NCBI RefSeq assembly: GCF_040676675.1
Contig: NZ_JBFAPK010000012.1
Span: 1 to 64,000, forward strand
Direction of reading: 5' to 3'
DNA: 64,000 nt
Source of the DNA: JBFAPK01 sp040676675
GTDB lineage: Bacteria; Actinomycetota; Actinomycetes; Mycobacteriales; Micromonosporaceae
Of this stretch, positions 58,659-64,000 are shown piece by piece. The notes below the pieces were generated by a model, which worked only from the letters and a program-made list of their open reading frames with translations, did not search any database and had not been told where the DNA came from. Every line of letters begins with the position of its first letter. The first letter of the stretch is position 1. Position numbers and translations under genes: made by a program.

Positions 58659-58864
58659 GGCTTTGGAGGGTAGTTCACGGCAGAAAACCTCGCAGCCTTG
58701 CCCGATTTGTCCAGAGACACGCGCTTTATACATCGTACTTTCGGCTAGCTTTTCCTGACCCCCCGGGTTAACGTAGGTCTCTGAACAGAGGAGCATGCGC
58801 TCCACCAACGTACGACTTACCGCGTTTGCCCATATTCCGCGGACGAGGTGCAGGGAGGACCACC

Positions 58865-59695
58865 ATGACCGCGCCAACGAAGGTCGGCCAGCGCACCACC
58901 ATGGCATCGACCACGGAAGACATCACGCTCGACGCGAGCACTCTCGCCGACAGCGCCACCGAACTACTCCAGGCGATGGCCGCGCTGCCGGCCCACCACC
59001 CGTCCCGCGCCGCGCTGCGGGACAAGGTGATCGAGGCATGGTTGCCGCTGGCCCAGCACCTGGCGAACCGCTACAGCGGCCGTGGGGAGCCCACCGACGA
59101 CCTGACCCAGACCGCCGCCGTCGGTCTGATCAAGGCCGTGGACAAGTTCGATCCCAGCCGCGGCGTCGACTTCGCCGGCTACGCCATCCCGACCATCATC
59201 GGCGAACTCAAGCGACACTTCCGCGACCGTACCTGGGACATCCGGGTGCCGCGGCGGCTCCAGGAGCTGCGGCTGAGCATCTCCGAGGCGAACAGCTCGC
59301 TGCTGCAGACGCTCGGGCGTTCCCCGACGGTCGCCGACATCGCCGCCCACCTGAAGCTCACCGAGGAAGAGGTCCTGGAGGGGCTGGAAGGCGCCCGCGC
59401 CTACAACGCCGTCTCCCTCTCGACCCCGACCGGCGACGGGGAGCGCGCCACCGAGCTGGGCGACCTGCTCGGCGGCGAGGACGGCGAGTTCGAGCTGGCC
59501 GAGCTGCGCGTCGCGCTCGGGCCGGCGCTCGCCACCCTGGACGAGCGGGAGCAGAAGATCCTCACGCTCCGCTTCTACGGCAACATGACCCAGTCCCAGA
59601 TCGCCGAGCAGATCGGCGTCTCCCAGATGCACGTGTCCCGCCTGCTGGCCCGCGCCCTCACCAAGCTCCGCGGCCAGCTCGGCGACACGTACTGA
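58865..59695 (+). CDS. SigB/SigF-type alternative sigma factor
   Basis: 276 residues of the sigma-70 group 3 (SigB/SigF/SigG) class. Region 2 is WLPLAQHLANRYSGRGEPTDDLTQTAAVGLIKAVDKFDPSRGVDFAGYAIPTIIGELKRHFRDRTW, region 3 LQTLGRSPTVADIAAHLKLTEEEVLEGL and region 4 LDEREQKILTLRFYGNMTQSQIAEQIGVSQMHVSRLLARALTKLR. ATG 58865 lies behind GGGAGGACCACC. Group-3 factors of actinomycetes govern general stress, often via anti-sigma RsbW-type kinases. None lies next to it, but the window holds two candidate controllers (18436, 22609). Its typical promoter GTTT-N15/16-GGGTA is found at several genes here. Confidence 0.9.
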   Translation: MTAPTKVGQRTTMASTTEDITLDASTLADSATELLQAMAALPAHHPSRAALRDKVIEAWLPLAQHLANRYSGRGEPTDDLTQTAAVGLIKAVDKFDPSRGVDFAGYAIPTIIGELKRHFRDRTWDIRVPRRLQELRLSISEANSSLLQTLGRSPTVADIAAHLKLTEEEVLEGLEGARAYNAVSLSTPTGDGERATELGDLLGGEDGEFELAELRVALGPALATLDEREQKILTLRFYGNMTQSQIAEQIGVSQMHVSRLLARALTKLRGQLGDTY

Positions 59696-59705
59696 GCGTC
59701 GCAAC

Positions 59706-59760
59706 GCCGACGGGGCTGCCGGCGCCGCACACCATGTGCGACGCCGGCAGCCCCGTCGGC
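59706..59760. terminator. 19-bp hairpin after the sigma gene
   Basis: Arms 59706-59724 (GCCGACGGGGCTGCCGGCG) and 59742-59760, loop of 17 with inner pairing GCAC/GTGC. It lies 10 bases past the sigma stop. Confidence 0.8.
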
Positions 59761-59859
59761 ATCTGCCGCCATCGGCGGCCGACCCCCTCGCACGGGCGGC
59801 CCGGCGCCGTGTGCCGGCGCGGCGACGGCCCGTCCGTCCGGCGGTGCGAGACTTGCCGG

Positions 59860-62412
59860 GTGCTGCCCGAGGACGCGACCACGCTGCCGGTGCACCACGT
59901 CCTGCCGACGGTCACCGGGACGCTGCGGGACGCCGGCGCCGCCGTGCTGGTGGCGCCGCCCGGCACCGGCAAGACCACCCTGGTACCGCTGGCGCTCGCC
60001 GAACGGTTCGACGGCCGGGTGCTGGTCTCCCAGCCGCGCCGGATCGCCGCCCGCGCCGCCGCCCGCCGGATGGCGGCGCTCCTCGGCGAGCAGGTCGGCG
60101 ACCGCGTCGGGTACGCGGTGCGCGGCGAACGGCGCGTCGGGCCGCGTACCCGGGTGGAGGTGGTCACCACCGGGCTGCTCGTCCAGCGCCTGCAACACGA
60201 CCCCGAACTCGCCGGTACCGCCGTGGTGATGCTCGACGAGTGCCACGAGCGGCACCTCGACTCCGACCTGGCGCTCGCCTTCGCCGCCGAGGTACGCGCC
60301 ACCCTCCGCCCCGAGCTGCGGCTGCTCGCCACCTCGGCGACCCTCGCGGCCGAGCGCTTCGCCGCCGTCGTCGGTACCGCCACCGACCCGGCCCCGGTGA
60401 TCCGCGCCGAGTCGGCGCCGCACCCGGTGGAGGTCGTCTGGGCGCCGCCGCCCCGACCGGTGGACGCGCCGCACGGGCTGCGGGTCGACCCCCGGCTGCT
60501 CGACCACGTCGCCGCCACGGTACGGCGCGCGCTGCGCGAGGCCGACGGGGACGTCCTGGTCTTCCTGCCCGGGGCGGGCGAGATCTCCGGGCTGGCCGGG
60601 CGCCTCGCCGGTGTGCGGGACGAGGTCGACGTGCTCGCGCTGCACGGCCGGCAGTCGAGCCGGGAGCAGGACGCCGCGCTGCGCCCCGGCGGGCGGCGCC
60701 GGGTGGTGCTCGCCACCGCCGTGGCCGAGAGCAGCCTCACCGTGCCCGGGGTACGGATCGTCGTCGACGCCGGGCTGAGCCGGCAGGCCCGTACCGACCT
60801 GGGCCGCGGGCTCGGCGCGCTGGTGACCGTACCGGTCTCCCGCGCCGGGGCCACCCAGCGGGCCGGACGCGCCGGCCGCGAGGCGCCCGGCCGGGTCTAC
60901 CGGTGCTGGTCGGAGGCGACCCACGCGCACCTGGCGCCGCAGGCGGAACCGGAGATCGCGCTGGCCGACCTGACCGGCTTCGCCCTCCAGCTGGCCTGCT
61001 GGGGACATCCGGACGGCACCGGGCTGGCGCTGCCCGATCCCCCGCCGGCCGCCGCCCTGCGCGTCGCCCGCGCCACGCTCGGCGCGCTCGGGGCGCTGGA
61101 CGAGGCGGGCCGGGTGACGCCGCGGGGCCGGGAGATCGCCGCCGTGGGCGCGCACCCGCGCCTGGCCCGGGCCCTGCTCGACGGCGCCGGGCGGATCGGC
61201 ACCCGCCGGGCGGCGGAGGTGGTCGCCCTGCTCTCCGAGGAGGCCGGCACGCCCGGGGACGACCTGGTGGCCGGCTGGCGCCGGCTGCGCGACGGGGTCG
61301 ACGCCGGGGCGAGCGCCCGCTGGCGGGCCGAGGTGCGGCGGCTGCGTACCGCCGCCGGTGCCGCCGGCGCGGAAACCGACGAGCCCGGTGCGACGCACCC
61401 CGGCACGACAGGACCGGACGCGACAGGGCCGGACGCGACAGGGCGCGGGCGGGCGGGCGCGCGGCGGCTCCCCGACGACCTGGCCGCCGGCCTGCTGGTC
61501 GGTCTCGCCTACCCGGAGCGGCTGGCCCGGCGGCGGCGCGAGGGCGGCGGCACGTACCTGATGGCCGGCGGTACCGCGGCCGAGTTGGCGCCCGGCTCCG
61601 CGCTGACCGGCTCGCCCTGGCTGGCGATCGCCGTCGCCGACCGCGCCCCCGGCCGCAGCGGCGCCCAGGTCCGGCTCGCGGCGGTGATCGACGAGGCCGT
61701 CGCCCGCGAGGCCGGCGGGCCGCTGCTCCGGCACGAGCAGGAGATCGCCTGGACGGACGGGGACGTCACCGCCCGGGACGTGGCACGGTTGGGCGCGCTC
61801 GTCCTGGTCGACCGCCCGCTGGCCCGGCCGGACCGGCAGCGGGTGGCCGAGGCGCTGCTCGACGGCGTGCGCCGGGTCGGCCTGTCGCTGCTGACCTGGA
61901 CGCCGGCCGCGAGGTCGCTGCGGGACCGGCTCGCCTTCCTCCGGCAGACCTTCGGCGACCCGTGGCCCGAGGTCGGCGACGAGGCGCTGCTGGCCGCGGC
62001 GCCCGAGTGGCTCGGGCCGGAACTCGCCGCCGCCCGGCGCCGGGCCGACCTGGCCCGCGTCGACGTCGCGGCGGCGCTGCGCCGGCTGCTGCCCTGGCCG
62101 CAGGCCGGCCAGCTGGACGAGCTGGCGCCGGAGCGGGTCACCATGCCGGACGGGTCGCGGCGGCGGCTCGACTACCGCGACCCGGCCTCGCCCGTGCTCG
62201 CCGTGAAGCTCCAGGACACGTTCGGGTGGCGGGACGCGCCCCGGGTGGCCGGCGGTCGGGTACCGGTCCTGCTGCACCTGCTCTCGCCCGCGGGCCGGCC
62301 GGCGGCGGTCACCGCCGACCTGGCCTCCTTCTGGCGTACCGGATACCCCCGGGTCCGCGCCGAACTCCGCGGTCGCTACCCCCGCCACGCCTGGCCGGAG
62401 GTCCCCGGTTAG
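59860..62412 (+). CDS. hrpB: ATP-dependent helicase HrpB
   Basis: 850 residues, DEAH-box type. Motif I is VAPPGTGKTTLVPLALAER, motif II LDECHERHLDSD, motif III TSATLAAERFAA and motif VI QRAGRAGRE, with HGRQSSREQD between. The C-terminal extension after a 60-residue Thr/Gly-rich linker matches the HrpB C-terminal domain (LAYPERLARRRREGGGTYLMAGGTAAEL to the end). HrpB remodels RNA or RNA-protein complexes; its exact role is not settled. GTG 59860 (MLPEDATTLPVHHVLP) gives a family-like N-terminus. In-frame 15-base units occur in the linker at about 61406-61443. Confidence 0.9.
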   Translation: MLPEDATTLPVHHVLPTVTGTLRDAGAAVLVAPPGTGKTTLVPLALAERFDGRVLVSQPRRIAARAAARRMAALLGEQVGDRVGYAVRGERRVGPRTRVEVVTTGLLVQRLQHDPELAGTAVVMLDECHERHLDSDLALAFAAEVRATLRPELRLLATSATLAAERFAAVVGTATDPAPVIRAESAPHPVEVVWAPPPRPVDAPHGLRVDPRLLDHVAATVRRALREADGDVLVFLPGAGEISGLAGRLAGVRDEVDVLALHGRQSSREQDAALRPGGRRRVVLATAVAESSLTVPGVRIVVDAGLSRQARTDLGRGLGALVTVPVSRAGATQRAGRAGREAPGRVYRCWSEATHAHLAPQAEPEIALADLTGFALQLACWGHPDGTGLALPDPPPAAALRVARATLGALGALDEAGRVTPRGREIAAVGAHPRLARALLDGAGRIGTRRAAEVVALLSEEAGTPGDDLVAGWRRLRDGVDAGASARWRAEVRRLRTAAGAAGAETDEPGATHPGTTGPDATGPDATGRGRAGARRLPDDLAAGLLVGLAYPERLARRRREGGGTYLMAGGTAAELAPGSALTGSPWLAIAVADRAPGRSGAQVRLAAVIDEAVAREAGGPLLRHEQEIAWTDGDVTARDVARLGALVLVDRPLARPDRQRVAEALLDGVRRVGLSLLTWTPAARSLRDRLAFLRQTFGDPWPEVGDEALLAAAPEWLGPELAAARRRADLARVDVAAALRRLLPWPQAGQLDELAPERVTMPDGSRRRLDYRDPASPVLAVKLQDTFGWRDAPRVAGGRVPVLLHLLSPAGRPAAVTADLASFWRTGYPRVRAELRGRYPRHAWPEVPG

Positions 62413-62432
62413 GACGCGGCCCCGGGCCTGGT

Positions 62433-63155
62433 TCAGTCGACCACGTCGGCGACGACGACGGTGATGTTGTCGGGGCCGCCGGCGCGCAGGGCGAGGTCGA
62501 CCAGGCGGGCGGCGCACTGCTGGCGGTCGGGGTACGACACCAGCGTCTCCGCGATCGTGCCGGGGCGCACCACATTGGAGAGCCCGTCGCTGCAGAGCAG
62601 CCAGCGGTCCCCGGCCCGGGGCACCATGGTCGAGTAGGCCGGCTCGACCGACTCGCCCTGCAGCGCCTGGGTGACCACGGCCCGGCGCGGATGGCTGCTC
62701 GCCTCCTCCGGGCTGATCACGCCCTCGTCGACGAGCATCTGCACGAAGGTGTCGTCCCGGGTGATCTGCTTGAGCATGCCGTCGCGGAGCAGGTAGGCGC
62801 GCGAGTCGCCGATGTGAACGAGCGCGAGGCAGCTTCCCGTACGGGCGAAGAGCAGCGCGGTAAGGGTGGTGCCCATCCCCTGGCGCTCCGGGTCCTCCTC
62901 GATCGCCGCGCGAATGCGTACCGTGGCCACCTCGACCGCTTGTTGCAGCGCCGCCACCAGGCTGTCCTCCGGTGTCTCCACGTCGAGCGCGGAGATCGCG
63001 TCGATGGCGATCGTGCTGGCCAGGTCGCCGGCCGCCATACCGCCCATACCATCGGCGACGGCGATGAGCCAGGGGCCGGCGTGCACCGAATCCTGGTTTC
63101 CACTCCGGATCAGGCCACGGTCGGTCACCGCCGCGGAACGCAGCTTCAGGGTCAT
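62433..63155 (-). CDS. PP2C Ser/Thr phosphatase
   Basis: 240 residues, PstP-like PP2C. Metal ligands are in RSGNQDS (near residue 20), VADGMGG, GDSRAYL, CSDGLSN and GGPDNITVVVADVVD. It lacks the membrane helix and tail of mycobacterial PstP, so it is a soluble phosphatase. It dephosphorylates Ser/Thr, perhaps antagonising PknB-type kinases. ATG 63155 gives MTLKLRSAAVTDRGLIRSGNQ. It is 20 bases from the stop of the convergent HrpB gene. Confidence 0.9.
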   Translation of the reverse strand: MTLKLRSAAVTDRGLIRSGNQDSVHAGPWLIAVADGMGGMAAGDLASTIAIDAISALDVETPEDSLVAALQQAVEVATVRIRAAIEEDPERQGMGTTLTALLFARTGSCLALVHIGDSRAYLLRDGMLKQITRDDTFVQMLVDEGVISPEEASSHPRRAVVTQALQGESVEPAYSTMVPRAGDRWLLCSDGLSNVVRPGTIAETLVSYPDRQQCAARLVDLALRAGGPDNITVVVADVVD

Positions 63156-63198
63156 GGCACGCAGCCTGCCAAACCGGAACCGGGATGTCTCTAGTAGA

Positions 63199-64000
63199 TC
63201 ACCGTGGTGTGACGGTGGTCGGAGGAATCTTACTCGGCGTCATATCACTGTCACGAGTAGGCGTCGGCGTTTCCGCCGATTCGTCCGCCGGCCACTCCCC
63301 GACGTCGCGCAGCCGGCCGGCGCAGCGCGGGTCGGCGAGCGTACTGGGCGGACGGCGCGGGATCAGCCACTCCAGGGCGGTCTCCTCGACCGGCCAGCCG
63401 TGCACCCGTACGACGCTGTAGGGGACCTGGGTCGTCTCGGGGCAGAGGGTCTGCGAGTGCACCCGCTCGTTCGAGACGAACTGGACCATGCCGCGGTCGT
63501 CGATGAGGGTGGTCATCCGATCGTTGACGGTGATCACGCGACCGAGCAGCACGGACCCGGTCGCCGGCCCCCCGGCGGCCGCCGGCGTGGCCGGGTCGGC
63601 GTCCACCTCGACCGCCACCTTCGGCAGGATCGGGGCGCGCAGGAAGATCGTCCCGAGCAGCAGCGGGAACGTGAGCGCGACCGAGAGCGACGCCCAGCGG
63701 GTCAGCGGCGGCGCGACCCGGCGCGGCAGCGGCCCGGTCAGGAAGACCGCGAGGCCCGGCGGGACCGCCAGCAGCAGGGCGGTCACCGCCTCCCCGGACC
63801 GTACGGCGTCCGCGATGGCCGGCAGCAGCCAGGCGTACGCCAGCCAGGCCGCCAGCAGCGGCAGCGCGACGCAGGCCAGCCGGGTGCGGGCGGGGTCGTC
63901 GGGGTGACGCCGCCGGGTGTGCAGCCCGAGGACGGCCAGGCTCATCATCAGCAGCGCCGGCAGGAACCGCAGTTGCCAGGTGAGCGCGGCCAGCAGCACC
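63199..64000 (-). CDS. Membrane protein, N-terminally incomplete (right edge)
   Basis: At least 266 residues are visible; the start is beyond the right edge. Four or more hydrophobic segments (LACVALPLLAAWLAYAWLLPAI and VALTFPLLLGTIFLRAPILP among them) are followed by a soluble C-terminal part with LLGRVITVNDRMTTLIDDRGMVQFVSNERVHSQTLCPETTQV and a proline-rich tail. I do not recognise a family. It lies upstream of and in the same direction as the PP2C gene, 43 bases away, so it may share its transcript. Confidence 0.6.
   Translation of the reverse strand, partial: VLLAALTWQLRFLPALLMMSLAVLGLHTRRRHPDDPARTRLACVALPLLAAWLAYAWLLPAIADAVRSGEAVTALLLAVPPGLAVFLTGPLPRRVAPPLTRWASLSVALTFPLLLGTIFLRAPILPKVAVEVDADPATPAAAGGPATGSVLLGRVITVNDRMTTLIDDRGMVQFVSNERVHSQTLCPETTQVPYSVVRVHGWPVEETALEWLIPRRPPSTLADPRCAGRLRDVGEWPADESAETPTPTRDSDMTPSKIPPTTVTPR

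Noticed and set aside
59698..59859. Coding sequence between the sigma and HrpB genes
   Set aside because: The open frame through this stretch reads across a 19-bp terminator hairpin; HrpB homology begins only at 59860.

Overview
The window is 64 kb of very GC-rich DNA with the codon bias, GTG/TTG starts, GGAGG ribosome sites and gene families of a filamentous actinomycete. The best fit is Micromonosporaceae (Micromonospora-like). Pointers are a SARP regulator, XRE-DUF5753/DUF397 (WhiJ-type) pairs, a GH6 cellulase with a CebR-like operator, a LamG-RHS surface protein pair, DUF3072, DUF1684 and a SigB/SigF-type sigma factor. It looks chromosomal. I see no rRNA, tRNA, CRISPR array, intact transposase or replication origin.

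Layout. 0-9.6 kb: a HAD-GT9 sugar enzyme cut by the left edge, an SDR, polyprenol-phosphate mannose synthase, two secreted proteins (FAD oxidoreductase, M15-like), a phytoene-desaturase-like oxidoreductase and an aldehyde dehydrogenase. 9.7-12.7 kb: a general-stress cluster (ChaB/Rho-N, YihY/BrkB, DUF2795, SRPBCC, a small acidic protein) with several GTTT-N15/16-GGGTA-type promoters. 12.8-24.6 kb: MFS transporter, anchored protein, SARP regulator, a decayed SDR, a TM-helix-repeat channel, a PAS-GAF-PP2C-HATPase stress phosphatase, HAD hydrolase, CPA1 antiporter, RsbA-like MEDS-HATPase protein, DUF3072 and a metallophosphoesterase. 24.7-32.1 kb: secreted sugar dehydrogenase with CBM and ricin domains, diverging from a CBM2-tailed GH6 cellulase across a CebR-type operator, then an MmyB-like regulator, a general stress protein and an acetate-type transporter.

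32.2-42 kb is accessory: AraC, LysR, alpha/beta hydrolases, SDR, HIT, patatin, and two frameshifted gene relics (HEAT-like, MMPL) in less compact DNA. 42-44.5 kb is a WhiJ-like XRE-DUF5753/DUF397 locus beside three overlapping small ORFs (85, 54 and 93 codons) joined by TGATG stop-starts, and a second DUF397 gene. 44.5-48.5 kb holds small metabolic genes. 48.6 kb has an extraordinary poly-G/poly-C block. 48.7-57.8 kb is a two-gene operon for a LamG protein and a 2071-residue RHS protein. The right end has a MobA-like nucleotidyltransferase, the SigB/SigF-type sigma factor, HrpB helicase, a PP2C phosphatase and a membrane protein cut by the right edge.

The main systems-level reading is a general-stress network. 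The window carries a SigB/SigF-type sigma factor, two proteins of the kind that control such factors by partner switching, and at least five promoter-like GTTT/GTTA-N15/16-GGGTA/GGGAA sites in front of stress-type genes. The second theme is short tandem repeats inserted in-frame in protein linkers.
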